A stretch of DNA of 64,000 nt from Buxus sempervirens (GCA_947561395.2 OX387190.1:21384858-21448857), one strand, 5' to 3'. Counted from the stretch's first letter, positions 42,746-54,753 are shown. Program-made: numbers and translations. The notes: generated from the sequence alone by a model not told the origin.

Positions 42746-44108
42746 TTGTGGATTTAAGCCTTTTTGTATTTTGTTCATGCTTTCTTTACTTGTGAATGCT
42801 TGCTATTTTACTTATGTTATTTGTGCATATTTTTGTATCTTGAAATCTGATTGGGATACTTTGAAATCTAGATGGATAAAGGCATGCGTATATGGTGGTA
42901 TTATGCTTAGGATCATGTTTATGGCCTTATCTTGTTGTGCATGTCTACTTGTTTTTTTTTGTACCTTGTTTTAGGAGGTTTTAGTGCCATGTTTTGAGCA
43001 CGAAAATAATGAGCAAAAATCGGTAAATTCAGTAGCCATCATATGGGTTTTCAAGCATGTTTTTACCATCAAAACTCTCCTTATGCCATGTCAAGTAGTT
43101 GGTAAATGTTTGGGCATTAATTTGGGGTATAAGTGATGCACTTTTGAGCATAAGAAATCTGAAAATTTTAGTGCATATTTCTGGAGATTGCAAGCATATT
43201 TTACCTCATTGAAACACTTTTGAACCATGTCAAGTAGTGCTAAAATTTTAGGCTCCAATTTGGGGTAGAAATGGTACACTTTGAGCATAAAAAAAAAGCA
43301 TGAAATCTGGGATTTTAGGAAATGCTTTTGAGTTTCAAGCACGCTTACATGATTTAATGGTTGTTTGTACAAATGACATGTTTTGTATAACACTTTTGGG
43401 CATGTAATATTTTTTGTGCATATTTAGTTGTTTTGGTGCTTGCTTGCTTGTATTTGGGTTCATTATTTTTGTCATATGTACCTTGGCTTGAAATTGAATG
43501 CATGGCTACGAAAAAGAGTGGCAAGGGGTTGGGACGTTGTGAATGTTACCACAATTTAAAATTGCACTTGAGCACTTGAAACAATTTGCACAGCCTACCC
43601 TTTACCTATTAGGAAGTTGAACCATGAATGTGTGTAGCTTGGCGCACCGAGGTCGTGACTTCGGAAAGCGAAAGTGAAAACATTTACCTTAGAATTTGGG
43701 TCAATGATGTGATGACAATGGGATCTGTGATTCGATTCCGGGCATCACTAGACTTGAGTTCTAAGTTGCCAATTAAGCCAAAACCCAAAAAACCATACGC
43801 TTGAAGGTGGAGAAACACGTTTTCGGCTAAAAGCACACAATTGCGTTTGGGGAATTGGGTGTAAATGTGGGAAGGCCGTTTGCATGTTTTACAGGCCAAG
43901 GTATAATGTGAATACCATATTGAATGAAGGTAATACAAGGTGGCAAGGTAAAACCATGTTCTTTTCATGAATTTGGGGATTTTGCAAATATAATGTCCAA
44001 GCCCAATTTGGGGCAAGTTTTGAAGGTCAAATTAAGGTGAACATCAATTGGGAATGAAAAAAATCAAATCTGGTGAAAAAAATGAGTCAAAAAAGGCCAT
44101 TTCGGCAA
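42746..44108 (+). other. 5' leader of element A, first part
   Basis: Untranslated leader. About 43000-43390 holds three diverged repeats of roughly 120 bp (each with CAAGCATGTTT-, CCATGTCAAGTAGT- and TTTGGGGTAGAAATG-like blocks). No supported coding frame. Confidence 0.55.
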
Positions 44109-44248
44109 TAACCGGCAACTCAGGCCGGTTAATAACAATCCGGCTCATATCCGGTATATATTTCCGGATAAAAAGGCATATGCGTGAATCCGGTTATGGT
44201 AACCGGATACAATAAGGCATATTATTATCCGGAATGTTATACCGGATA
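44109..44248 (+). promoter_or_regulatory. 39-bp-phased palindrome array in the leader of element A
   Basis: Four units start at 44109 (TAACCGG-N9-CCGGTTA), 44148, 44187 (AATCCGG-N9-CCGGATA) and 44226, with steps of exactly 39 bp. The first unit has both arms changed symmetrically from ATCC to AACC. It lies 1.4 kb downstream of the LTR and 1.3 kb upstream of gag; no TATA box is seen within 30 bp on either strand. Confidence 0.92.
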
Positions 44249-44547
44249 CGTTCAAAAATGCACAAATTGGCTTTTCAGCCCAAATTTTCAAAATAAAATG
44301 CCTAAAACACTGTGGATAATCCTTAGGCACCCCGAAAAGAACATAAGAAATGTTCCCAAAAATACAAAAACAAAGAAAAAAAAAACAAAAAAGAATAAAA
44401 TAAAATATTCTTTCAGGATTTAACCTAAGTTTGAAAATCAAAGAGGAAACCAAGGTGTCATATTTTTTGACACCAACTCAACTCAAACATGTGTCAATCA
44501 AACTCTGGAACTTGAAAACTGAGAAAATTCAGCAAATTTGAAGAAAA

Positions 44548-45430
44548 AAAAACCCTTTGGTTGGTTATTTTTATCAATCAAATCAAACAAAAAAAAATGA
44601 AAACCTTGGTTGGTTATTTTTATCAATCAAATCAAAAAAAGTGGGACACTTGGAAGCCCTAGAATATTCCATGAAAACCTTGGTTGGTTATTTTTATCAA
44701 TCAAATCAAACAAAAAAAATGAAAACCTTGGTTGGTTATTTTTATCAATCAAATCAAAAAAATTGGGACACTTGGAAGCCCTAGAATATTCCATGAAAAC
44801 CTTGGTTGGTTATTTTTATCAATCAAATCAAACAAAAAAAAAATGAAAACCTTGGTTGGTTATTTTTATCAATCAAATCAAAAAAATTGGGACCCTTGGA
44901 AGCCCTAGAATATTCCATGAAAACCTTGGTTGGTTATTTTTATCAATCAAATCAAAACATTTGTGGGATACTTGGATAGAGTAGTCCAAGACACCTTTGG
45001 TTGGTTATTTTTATCAATCAAATCAAAACATTTGTGGGATACTTGGATAGAGTAGTCCAAGACACCTTTGGTTGGTTATTTTTATCAATCAAATCAAAAC
45101 ATTTGTGGGATACTTGGATAGAGTAGTCCAAGACACCTTTGGTTGGTTATTTTTATCAATCAAATCAAAACATTTGTGGGATACTTGGATAGAGTAGTCC
45201 AAGACACCTTTGGTTGGTTATTTTTATCAATCAAATCAAAACATTTGTGGGATACTTGGAAGCCCTAGAATTTTCCAAGACACCTTGGTTGGTTATTTTT
45301 ATCAATCAAATCAAAAAAATTGGGACCCTTGGAAGCCCTAGAATATTCCATAAAAACCTTGGTTGGTTATTTTTATCAATCAAATAAAAAATTTATGGGA
45401 CCCTTGGAAGCCCTAGAATATTCCAACACA
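44548..45430 (+). repeat. Tandem array in the leader of element A
   Basis: About 13 copies of a 31-bp core (TTGGTTGGTTATTTTTATCA + ATCAAATCAAA) separated by alternating linkers of three types: a short AAAAAATGAAAACC, a 45-bp GGGACACTTGGAAGCCCTAGAATATTCC type, and a GGGATACTTGGATAGAGTAGTCC type that forms a near-identical 67-bp run of four to five units. The nested periods show successive local amplifications. The core's GGTTGGTTATT / AATCAAATC content is highly AT-rich. Frames through it are not genes. Confidence 0.9.
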
Positions 45431-45538
45431 AAATCAAAATAAAAAAAAAACAAACAAAAAAACAAAAAATCAAAAAAATCTGGATTGGTGTTCACCTAAC
45501 CTACTGGTTTACATATATAGGGGTGTGACTCAAGTTAA

Positions 45539-47278
45539 ATGGAAGCTAACATGTTTTATTCATTTTTTACTCAGGTACATTTACACTTATTTGCAGTCAT
45601 AGCTCCCGTGACCAGATCCAAAGCAAGAGCCATGAATACTGAAGAGAACCAAGCCCAAGCTACCATCCCCGCTCAGGACTTTACTCAGCTGCAGGAGCAA
45701 GTGGCCGGTCTGGCCAAAATGCTGGGAGACTTACTGGCGGCTCAGGCCCAACAGGCCCAAGCCCCGAACCAGGCATCTACTTCCCATCAGGCACCACCAC
45801 CTCAGGCCTACATTCTGCCTCCGGTTCAGCCCATGCCTGAGCCCATTTCTGAACCAGTCCCTGAACCCATTCTGATCAGGGAAAATATGGCGGAGTCTGA
45901 GAAAGAGCTGGAGAAAGAAAAGGCCCGAGATGAGATGGAAAAGAAGATGCTGCTGAGGATAGAGAGGATTCAGGCAGAGCTGAAAGAGGTGAAGGGGGGA
46001 GGCAGCCATGCAGGCACCACCTTCGAAGACCTGTGCATGTACCCGGACGTCTGTCTACCGGCTAAGTTCAGGTGCCCGGATTTTGACAAGTTTGATGGCA
46101 CGGGCTGCCCATTAAGCCATCTGAAACTATACTGCGGGGCCCTGTGCCAGTTTGGCCGGGACGATGGAATACTGATCCAGCTCTTCCAGAGGAGTCTGAC
46201 CGGGTCAGCCCTTCGGTGGTTCGCTACAGTGGACCATGGAAGGATTAGAAGGTGGAAGGACTTGGCCGATGCTTTCCTGGACCAGTACAAGTTCAACTCT
46301 GAGATCGTGCCGGACCGGTACGACATGATGAGGATGACCAAGGGGAAGGATGAACCGGTACGGCAGTAAGCCAAGAGATGGAGAGAGGCCGCCTCCCAGG
46401 TCAGGCCACCTATGCAAGAGCCGGAGATGATCTCCACATTTATGGGCACACTGGGGCAGCCCTTTTACAACCATCTGGTGGGCCAGATCACCACCAACTT
46501 TGCAGCCCTGGTGCAGGTGGCTGACCGGATTGAAGAAGGGGTCAGGTCAGGACGGCTGATAGACTACTCGACCCTGACTGGGCAGTCTGAGTCCTCGGCC
46601 TCCATGGCCCAGAAGAAAGGGGCCGGATTCAAAAAGACGGGGGCCCGAAAAGAAGGGGAGGTGAACCTGGTCCAGGCTCCTCCCGCCAAGAAGCCACTGC
46701 ACGTCAACATCTCGGCACCCCAACAGGCCCAGCAGGCCCAGCAGTCGTACCAGACCCCGCTGAATGTCAACTTCCCTCCCTCTGTGCCAGCTAACACAAG
46801 GAGGACTTTTTCTAAGGAGGAGCGGGATGCCTGGTTCGCAGCAAGAAAGAACCGGGTTTTCACCCCTCTACCAATATCTCTTTCCCAACTACTGCCAACC
46901 TTGCTGAAAGGGGAATACTTGACTCTGAAGGAGCCTAACCCGAATGCCACCAGGGGAAGAAATTTTGACACATCGGTCACCTGTGATTTCCACATGGGTG
47001 CACCAGGGCATTCTACTGATAACTGCTGGGTGCTGAAGCATGCGGTCCAGGACCTGTTGGACCAGAAGGCCTTGGTGTTCAACACTGCTGCACCGGCCCC
47101 GTCCGGGAATGATATTGGGCAGAACCCTCTGCCGTACCACAATGGGGCAGGCCCATCCAACTCCATCACAGCCATATCCACCACCAGAAGGGCCTTTGAC
47201 CCATCACAGCTCATAGCACCTGTGGGGACTACAGTCCAGGTCTGATTTTTCCCAGAGGAGGAAGAGGAGGAGATCAAC
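45539..47278 (+). pseudogene. Element A gag (two nonsense codons)
   Basis: One frame of 580 codons broken by TAA 46367-46369 (Tyr expected, as in VREYAKRW of element C) and TGA 47243-47245, just before an acidic FFPEEEEE stretch (likely Trp). Order: glutamine-rich coiled-coil region, proline-rich segment, charged helix (EKELEKEKARDEMEKKMLL), gag core (LPAKFRCPDFDKFDGTGCP to LDQYKFNSEIVPDRYD), and a zinc-knuckle-like CDFHMGAPGHSTDNC at about 46981-47025. The first ATG at 45539 may not be the true start; ATG 45632 precedes the conserved part. The frame continues directly into protease. Confidence 0.9.
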
Positions 47279-48571
47279 ATGGTCTCCCAAAAAAATAATC
47301 TTGCTGCTGAGGACATAAGCTCCTCCTTAAACCGGGTCTCTTCTCTGATGGCCCAGATAAATACTGCAAGGCCTCCATTGGTCTTCAATTGCAGTCCACC
47401 CACTTATTCCCCATCCAAGCCGTCTAAGGCTCCACTGGTCATCGATCTTGACCCCACCACTGCTTCCATCACTTCTTCTGTCCCCACCAAATCCAAACTT
47501 CAACCCCTGGTTGTAAATGTGCAGCCAGCCCATACTATCCCTAAACCGGCCCATACATCCCGGTCCAAACTCCAGCCACTAGTGGTTGACATCCCTAAAT
47601 TAGCCTATTCAGAGGCCGCTGTACCATGGAACTACAGCGAGGGAATCACGGCTACGGTTCCAGTGGTTAGAAACCCGAACCAGGAGGAGGTGAATCTCAT
47701 GACGAGGTCAGGGAGATGTGCAGGGGGTGAAGAGAAAGAGAAAGAGACAGAAGTAGAAAAAGAAAAAATAGAAAAAGAGAATGAAGAAAAAAGAAAACAG
47801 AAGGGAAAAAATAAAGTAGGAGAAGACATCCCCCAGGGTGCAGAAAATGAGGCAGCAGACCTCATAAAAATAATCAAGAAAAGTGAATTCAATCTTGTGG
47901 ATCAGCTGAACAAGGTCCCGGCCCAGATTTCAATACTGGGCCTTTTGCTGAATTCCGAAAAGCATAGGGATGCATTGTTAAGGGTGCTACAGAGTGCACA
48001 CGTATCCCAGACAATTGATCCGGACCAGCTTGGCAAAATGGTTGGTCAAATCTTGTCACATAATGTCATAAGTTTCTCAGAGGGTGAGATCAGCCCAGGT
48101 GGGTGTTATCATGTGGACCCTTTGCACATCACTGTGCTTTGTAAGGGCTGCATGGTTGCACGGGTTTTAATTGACAACGGGTCGGCGTTAAACGTTTGCC
48201 CGTTAATCACTTTTACCAAGCTGGGCCTGGACCAGTCAAGGATCAAACGGAATGGGCGGATAGTGAGGGCTTTTGATAGCTCCAAGACCCACTCCCTAGG
48301 GGAGATTGAACTGCCGGTCACAATTGGGCCGAATATCTTTAACATCACATTTGAGGTGATGGATATACCCGCAGCCTTCAATCTGCTCCTAGGAAGGCCG
48401 TGGATACATTCGGCTAGGGCAATACCATCCACGCTCCACCAGAGGGTGAAATACGTAAGAGGGCAAAGGGTGATAACAGTCCTAGCCGAAAACTTGGTGC
48501 CACCCATTGTGTCACCTGATGTACCCCTAATCAATGTGGACTTGACTGTTGACAAGATTGCATTCCAATAG
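47279..48571 (+). CDS. Element A aspartic protease region
   Basis: 430 codons, in frame with gag. The first half is a proline/serine-rich spacer and a highly charged lysine/glutamate stretch (about 47720-47830). The protease motif LIDNGSALNVCPL has its Asp codon at 48173-48175, and LLLGRPWIHSA lies about 75 residues on. It would cleave Gag-Pol. The frame ends TAG 48569-48571, and the RT frame begins by overlapping its last base, so expression of RT needs a frame change or splicing, as known for protease/RT in Ogre. There is no G-patch-like tail, unlike element C. Confidence 0.88.
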   Translation: MVSQKNNLAAEDISSSLNRVSSLMAQINTARPPLVFNCSPPTYSPSKPSKAPLVIDLDPTTASITSSVPTKSKLQPLVVNVQPAHTIPKPAHTSRSKLQPLVVDIPKLAYSEAAVPWNYSEGITATVPVVRNPNQEEVNLMTRSGRCAGGEEKEKETEVEKEKIEKENEEKRKQKGKNKVGEDIPQGAENEAADLIKIIKKSEFNLVDQLNKVPAQISILGLLLNSEKHRDALLRVLQSAHVSQTIDPDQLGKMVGQILSHNVISFSEGEISPGGCYHVDPLHITVLCKGCMVARVLIDNGSALNVCPLITFTKLGLDQSRIKRNGRIVRAFDSSKTHSLGEIELPVTIGPNIFNITFEVMDIPAAFNLLLGRPWIHSARAIPSTLHQRVKYVRGQRVITVLAENLVPPIVSPDVPLINVDLTVDKIAFQ

Positions 48572-50108
48572 TGGAATGCCATTTCCCTGAAGGTTCTAAT
48601 GGGCCTTCGTCTTCAGGGGAATTATGTTTAGAAGGCCCACAAAAAACCCAAAAAGATTTTTCTATTTTTTCTAGAAAATTTAAACTTTTCAAAAAGGTCC
48701 AAACCACTTATGAGCCATACAATCAGACCGAATTAGACCAGGTTGAATATGACTTCGACCTTGAGCTCGACTTTGATCTCATGGGGGTCGAAGAAGAGAC
48801 CGAGGTCGAAGAAGAAGACGTTCCAAAAGAAATTGAATACCAATTGGAACGTCATGAAAAGGGGGTCCAACCTAATATTGAGGAGACCATATCCATAAAC
48901 CTTGGGACCAAAGATGACCCAAAAATTGTAAAAATCGGGTCATGCTTGTCTGATGTGCAGAAAATTGAAATGTCACAATTCTTGGCAGACTACAAAGATG
49001 TGTTCGCTTGGTCATATCGGGACATGCCGGGGTTGGACACGGACATGGTGGTGCACAAGTTGCCAATTTTGCCAGGGGTTAAGCCGATTAAGCAGAAGCT
49101 GAGAAGATTGAAACCTGAATGGACTCTGAAGGTCAAGGATGAAGTGGTCAAACAGTTCCAAGCTGGATTTCTGGCAGTCTCTACGTACCCTGAATGGCTC
49201 GCAAACATAGTGCCGGTACCAAAGAAGGACGGGAAGGTCCGAATGTGCGTGGATTATAGAGACTTGAACAGGGCAAGCCCAAAGGACGATTTTTCGCTTC
49301 CACACATCGACATTCTGGTCGATAATACTGCGGTACATAGCCTGTTCTCTTTTATGGATGGGTTCTCGGGATATAATCAGATCAAGATGGCTAAGGAAGA
49401 TCAAGAGAAAACAGCATTTATCACACCTTGGGGCACATTCCACTACACAGTCATGCCGTTTGGGCTTAAGAACGCTGGGGCAACATACCAGCGGGCAATG
49501 ACTGCACTATTCCATGACATGATCCACAAAGAGATGGAAGTCTACGTGGACGATATGATTGCCAAATCATGCAAAGAGGAGGACCACTTGATCAATCTGA
49601 AGAAAGTGTTTGATCGGCTCAGGAAGTACAGTCTACGGCTTAACCCGGCTAAGTGCGTCTTTGGGGCTACATCAGGAAAGTTACTGGGGTTTATAGTGAG
49701 CCGAAGAGGAATCGAAATTGACCCGGCTAAAGCCAAGGCCATAATTGAAATGCCAGCACCTAGAACCGAGAAGGAGGTCAGGGGGTTTCTTGGAAGGATT
49801 CAATACATAAGCCGGTTCATAGCACAGCTCACGGCTATCTGTGAACCAATTTTCAAACTTTTGAGGAAAGATAACCCTACGGTCTGGAATGAGGACTGCC
49901 AGCAGGCATTTGACACAATAAAGAGGTATTTGCTAAACCCACCTGTGCTAGTACCACCAACTCCAGGAAGACCACTGATCCTGTACTTGTCAGTGTTGGA
50001 AACGTCGATGGGATGTGTCTTGGGGCAGCATGATGAGACTGGTAGAAAAGAAAGGGCAATTTACTATCTGAGTAAAAATTCACGGAATATGAAGCCAAGT
50101 ACTCACCA
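48571..50108 (+). pseudogene. Element A reverse transcriptase and start of RNase H (frameshifted at the end)
   Basis: Frame from 48571 (no ATG needed in a polyprotein). An acidic linker is followed by RT fingers (KKDGKVRMCVDYRDLNRASP), palm motif A (FMDGFSGYNQI), motif B (PFGLKNAGATYQRAM) and YVDD (about 49543-49554), then thumb and gypsy RNase H start (DDCQQAFDTIKRYL, IYYLSK). Within AGTAAAAATTC (50071-50081) one A is missing from the A-run relative to the family, so the frame shifts and runs to a stop at 50133. RT copies element RNA into cDNA. All catalytic Asp residues are intact; only the single-base loss separates it from the downstream frame. Confidence 0.92.
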
Positions 50109-52157
50109 TTGGAAAAGACTTGCTGTGCTCTAGTGTGGGCTACTCAGAGGCTAAGGCATTATTTCCTTAGTCACTCCACACTATTGATATCCCGGATGGA
50201 CCCGCTGAAGTATTTATTTGAGAAACCGGCACTGACTGGCAGGACGGCAAAGTGGCAACTACTACTGTCCGAGTTTGACCTCACATACATCACCCAGAAG
50301 GCGATCAAGGGTCAAGCCATAGCTGATCACCAGGCTGCACATCCTTTGCCAGAATATCAACCCTTGAAGACCAACTTCCCAGATGAAGCAATTCTGTACA
50401 CTGAAGAGGAAGACAGTGAGAGTTCTTGGCAGATGTTCTTCGATGGGGCCGCCAACATGAATGGGAATGGAATAGGGGCAGTCTTGGTTAAACCAGATGG
50501 TTCACATATCCCGATTGCAGTAAAGCTGAGATTCCAGTGCACCAATAACATAGCAGAATATGAAGCATGCATAATTGGATTGCAAGCAGCCATGGATCAT
50601 GGAGTAGAGGAACTTGACGTATACGGGGATTCGAGTCTTATCATCTTCCAAACAACTGGTGAGTGGAAAACCAAGGATCACAAATTGATCCCCTATCACC
50701 AGTATTTGGAAGAAATAAGCACAAATTTCACTCGAATTTCCTTCAACTATATGCCAAGGGCCAAGAATCAGTTTGCGGATGCTCTAGCAACCTTGGCTTC
50801 AATGGTCAGCATACCAAAAGGAGTAGACATCAGACCGCTGGAAATTGGGGTCCGAGATGAACCGGCTTACTGTCTCGTTCTAGAGGGAGCACCAGAAGAA
50901 GAAACACCATGGTTTCAAGATATCAAAAATTTCTTGAACAATCGGAGTTTGCCAGAAAATGCCACTGCTACTGAGAGGAGGACAATACAGAGATTGGCTG
51001 GTCAATTTCTGCTAAGTGGTGGACATGTGTACAAGAGGTCACATAATGACATTCTGCTAAGATGTGTTGCCAAGGCTGAATCGGAAAGGCTGATTGAGAC
51101 TGTACATGGAGGAGTCTGTGGGCCCCATATGAGTGGGCACATGCTGGCTAAGAAGATCCTGAGGCTGGGATACTACTGGACGACCATGGAGCATGATTGC
51201 TGTATACATGTCAGGAGGTGCCATCAATGCCAGATATATGCAGATAACAAGCATGCACCCCCTGGTGAGCTGCACAACATGACATCACCCTGGCCCTTCT
51301 CTATGTGGGGCATAGATGTCATCGGCATGATCTCCCCTAAGGCATCGAATGGGCACAGATTCATCTTGGTGGCGATTGATTATTTCACTAAGTGGGTGGA
51401 AGCAGCATCATATGCAAATATCACAAGCAACCATGTGATCAAATTTTTGAAGCACAACATTATTTGTCGCTATGGACTGCCAAGTGCCATAGTATCAGAC
51501 AATGCTTCAAATATTAAGAACAAGGACATGAAGAAGATGTGTGAGCAGTTTCAGATCACCCACCACAGGTCAGCTCCGTATAGGCCAAAGATGAATGGGG
51601 CAGTAGAAGCAGCAAACAAAAACATAAAGAAAATCATTCAGAAGATGGTAGTGAACTACAAGGCTTGGCATGAAATGCTGCCACTTGCTCTACATGCCTA
51701 CAGAACCTCGATCCGGACTTCAACTGGGGCAACCCCGTACTCCTTAGTCTATGGGATGGAAGCAGTCTTGCCCGTGGAAGTAGAGATCCCTTCACTCCGA
51801 GTGCTCATGGAAGCAGAACTAGAAGAAGCTGAATGGATCCAGTCAAGACATGATCAACTTAACCTGATAGAAGAAAAGCGGTTGAAAGCGCTTTGTCATG
51901 GACAGTTGTACCAGAAGAGAATGGCCCGGGCCTACAATAAGAAGGTGAGGCCCAGAACTTTCCAAGAAGGAAACTTAGTGCTAAAGAAAATTCTACCATT
52001 TCTGGAAGATCCTCATGGTAAGTTCAAGCCCAATTGGGAGGGCCCATATGTCGTCAAGAAAGTCCTATCAGGGGAAGCACTCATCTTAACAGAAATGGAT
52101 GGGTCAGATTTTCATGAGCCCATTAACTCTGATGCGGTAAAAAGGTATTTTCCTTGA
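50109..52157 (+). CDS. Element A RNase H, archaeal-type RNase H and integrase
   Basis: 682 codons open. It begins inside gypsy RNase H (CCALVWATQRLRHYF). A second RNase H follows with FFDGA, AEYEA, GDSSL and QFADALA acidic residues, the Tat-specific aRNase H. Integrase then has the HHCC finger (CGPHMSGHM ... CHQCQ), the DDE core WGIDVIG, VSDNASN and NGAVEAANKN, and a C-terminal domain ending AVKRYFP at 52155. Integrase would join cDNA ends to host DNA. The true protein is fused to the upstream RT; the 50109 ATG is internal. Every catalytic residue is present. Confidence 0.93.
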   Translation: MEKTCCALVWATQRLRHYFLSHSTLLISRMDPLKYLFEKPALTGRTAKWQLLLSEFDLTYITQKAIKGQAIADHQAAHPLPEYQPLKTNFPDEAILYTEEEDSESSWQMFFDGAANMNGNGIGAVLVKPDGSHIPIAVKLRFQCTNNIAEYEACIIGLQAAMDHGVEELDVYGDSSLIIFQTTGEWKTKDHKLIPYHQYLEEISTNFTRISFNYMPRAKNQFADALATLASMVSIPKGVDIRPLEIGVRDEPAYCLVLEGAPEEETPWFQDIKNFLNNRSLPENATATERRTIQRLAGQFLLSGGHVYKRSHNDILLRCVAKAESERLIETVHGGVCGPHMSGHMLAKKILRLGYYWTTMEHDCCIHVRRCHQCQIYADNKHAPPGELHNMTSPWPFSMWGIDVIGMISPKASNGHRFILVAIDYFTKWVEAASYANITSNHVIKFLKHNIICRYGLPSAIVSDNASNIKNKDMKKMCEQFQITHHRSAPYRPKMNGAVEAANKNIKKIIQKMVVNYKAWHEMLPLALHAYRTSIRTSTGATPYSLVYGMEAVLPVEVEIPSLRVLMEAELEEAEWIQSRHDQLNLIEEKRLKALCHGQLYQKRMARAYNKKVRPRTFQEGNLVLKKILPFLEDPHGKFKPNWEGPYVVKKVLSGEALILTEMDGSDFHEPINSDAVKRYFP

Positions 52158-53093
52158 GTGAATATTTATAGGAAATGATCCGAGGCCATTTTTCTTTATT
52201 TCCTTCAAAAATTTTAATCCCTAGTCTAGCCAAGTTGAGCCGGTTCGTTTCTTTGATAAACCCAAACCGGATTTACAGTCTTAAATTGGGGCAAAACAAA
52301 TTGGGGCAAAGTGAGGAAAGAAAAGAAAAAGAGAGGAAAAGCAATGGAAATGGCAAATGAAAGCCAAGTGTGAAAAAAGATGCAAAAAATGCAATTTGGG
52401 GAAAAAGGGTTAAATTCATCATGACTGTAAGTCCGGTTGACCTATTTCCACACTTGAAAATTTTTGGGCCTTTAATACCCTTTCTTTCATAAACTGAGCC
52501 TAGCCTTTATTTCGTCCTATTTTTAAGCCCTTGGTGATCTTAGTTTGTTCATTCAAGTATCAGAGTAAGATGGGTAATGACGGAATTCAGAAGCCGGCCC
52601 TAGTGAAAACCGTAACTGGCGCTAGGGGCAACATTGGCAAAAAGGCAAAAAGAAAAAAATAAGAAAAATGAAAGAAAATCAGAGGTTGAGTTGATCATGG
52701 GGATCTGAGCTTCAAGCAAAGTTGGCATGAGCAGAATGGGGCAGTTTTGGCAGTTGGGGATGACTCTAAAGATCCTAAGATGGACGGTTCTGATCCCTCA
52801 GTATTTTTGGACTACCCTTTTCATTATTTAACCTGGTTTTTAATTCCTTTAATTATAGGTGATTAAGTACATGGACCAAATTTCAAAAATACAAAAAAAA
52901 ATATAAAAAGGAAAAATTATACTTTGGCCAGTGATGAGAAATCAAATACTTTTCATAAAACCTTTGTTTTTACAAGCATCTGAGCATTCTGAGGCCAATA
53001 ATATAAAAACTTTATTTTGAATTAAAACCTTTGTATTTCCACTATTGGAGTTCAATTTTGTACAAAGGTATGAAAAATGTGCAGGAAATAAAG
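52158..53093. other. Spacer between integrase and antisense gene 2
   Basis: Untranslated, AT-rich and purine-rich on the plus strand. It is the 3' side of both convergent units and should contain the antisense gene's terminator region. No frame is supported. Confidence 0.5.
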
Positions 53094-54753
53094 CTAATCC
53101 CTATCTCCTAGCCGCTCCTCAAGCTCCCGAATCCGAGCTGCCTGAGCTGCAATGACTCCTGAAGCCCCCTCTGCAGCGGGATCACTCAGGAAGGAAATGA
53201 CCTCATCTGAAAGGGCCTGCCTGATCCGCATACTCCTAAGGCTGGCCAAAGTATCCTGGTACTTCTGCCGGATCATACGGACCTCGAAGCGACGGGCTTG
53301 CCTCTGCTCCTCCAGCTTCTCTTCCACGGCAATACGGCGGGAGATCTGTTCCTCAAGCTGCCTCTCCAGATAAGCGCCCTGTATCCTGAGCTCTTGGGCC
53401 TCCCGTACCCATATCTGCTGAAGCCGCTTATGAGAAGCCCGCTCAGACTCTAGAATGTCCTCATAGGTGGGAGCCAAGACTACAGGAGGATCTTCGGGTA
53501 CCGGGGCCTGAGTCTGTATCTGCTCCTTGATCCAGAAGAGATAATCCTTCACATGGGCTTCTGAGAAGACTGGACCATGCATAAAGCGGACATAGGACCA
53601 CTCCTTCATCAACCAGGCATTCAGCTTCATAGAAAGGGGCCCAAGACGATCCTCATATCCACATGGGATGATAATCCCCTGGGTCGCTCGGAACTGACGC
53701 AGGACCCGCAGAGGAAGATACAACACTGCATGCTTCAGGCCCGCCAGAATCAGAAAGTTGCGGTCTCGGAAGCTAATCACTGTCTCCGCATTAGGCTGAT
53801 AAGTACCAGGCCATCTCACCTGGTCATCCTGAAGCGAGCCCAAGAAAGTGAACCAGCCCTGTTTGCCCCCTGGAATATCGGGGCACCCCCTGTTGCTCAT
53901 CAAGAGAGGGACTTTCAGACTCGGGAAGAAGTGTCGATTGATCTCTTCAATCTGGCTCAAATGATCAAGTAGCCAAAGCTGCAAAGAAAGAGAGAGGTGT
54001 CAGCACATTGTATAAAAAAAAAAAAAAAAAAAAAAAACTTTTTACCTGCAGAATCTGGGCACATGCTAGGAAGCGTTTCGACTTCCTATTGTAGCAGTCG
54101 GTTAAGGCCTGATATATCCCAGCTAAAATCATAGGGGCCAACCTCTCCCGCTCCCTAACCTGGCATATCACGGAAATCAAGGCCAAGTCCACCTCGTCAT
54201 CCTCCCGTGGGAAAAGCAACTGGTTGACCACTATCAGGGTCAACGCATTGAATCGGGCCTCCTTATCTTCTCCCCTCAAAAGCTTCTCAGTCAAAAAAGC
54301 CTTAGATAGGGTCAAAAGGGTGTCAGAATCCCCCAAGTCCTTCTTCCCTATGCCCAAAAAAGTAGAAGCTTCCTTTTTGTAACTGGGCCTTAGAGGTGGA
54401 TTCACCACCTTCTCATCAAACCTCAGGCCCAGGATGGTTTCCACCTCTTCAATGGTTGGGGTCATCTCATGGGTCCCAAAACGGAACAAGTTGAGATCAG
54501 GAACCCAATGACCAATCATGGCCTCTATAATCTCCCACCTAAAGGGAACCTTGGGAATGAGCAGGGTATGGCCTAGATTGGTAGTACCCCATCTCCTCTC
54601 CTCATCTAAGGACATAGAGTTAACCCACCTTGTGTAAAAGGAATCCACAGGGTTGTACCTAGTGAGATTTGGGGGTTTTGATCTAAAAGGCTGTTTTGCA
54701 GGGGAGGCAGTGTGGACAGACAATAATGGGGCAGAAGATGATCCGGATTCCAT
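53094..54753 (-). CDS. Antisense gene 2 of element A: PMD-like (DUF7745-type) protein
   Basis: Minus strand, two exons: 54753-54046 (236 codons) and 53978-53094 (294 codons plus TAG). The intron is GT-AG, phase 0, with a long T-run before the acceptor. No internal stops. The N-terminal exon has RWGTTNLGHTLLIP and FGTHEMTPTIEEVETILGLR, typical of the plant-mobile-domain superfamily; exon 2 has LAGLKHAVLYLPLRVLRQF. The C-terminus is a long coiled coil (about residues 400-530). A similar but broken ORF lies in sense orientation in element C. Promoter: TATA box 54870-54863 and a four-unit palindrome array. ATG 54753 is preferred over 54846 because the upstream residues are a low-complexity phenylalanine/leucine run lying in the 5' leader. 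Function unknown; PMD proteins of the MAIN/MAIL1 type affect silencing and genome stability. Confidence 0.82.

Noticed and set aside
44557..44846. Two overlapping 75-78 codon frames with repeated LGWLFLSIKS-like peptide
   Set aside because: Produced by the tandem array; they change with unit number.
45970..49443. Several long minus-strand frames opposite gag-pol of element A
   Set aside because: They are shadows of GC-rich sense coding sequence with no domains; unlike 53094-57910 they have no splice structure or promoter array.
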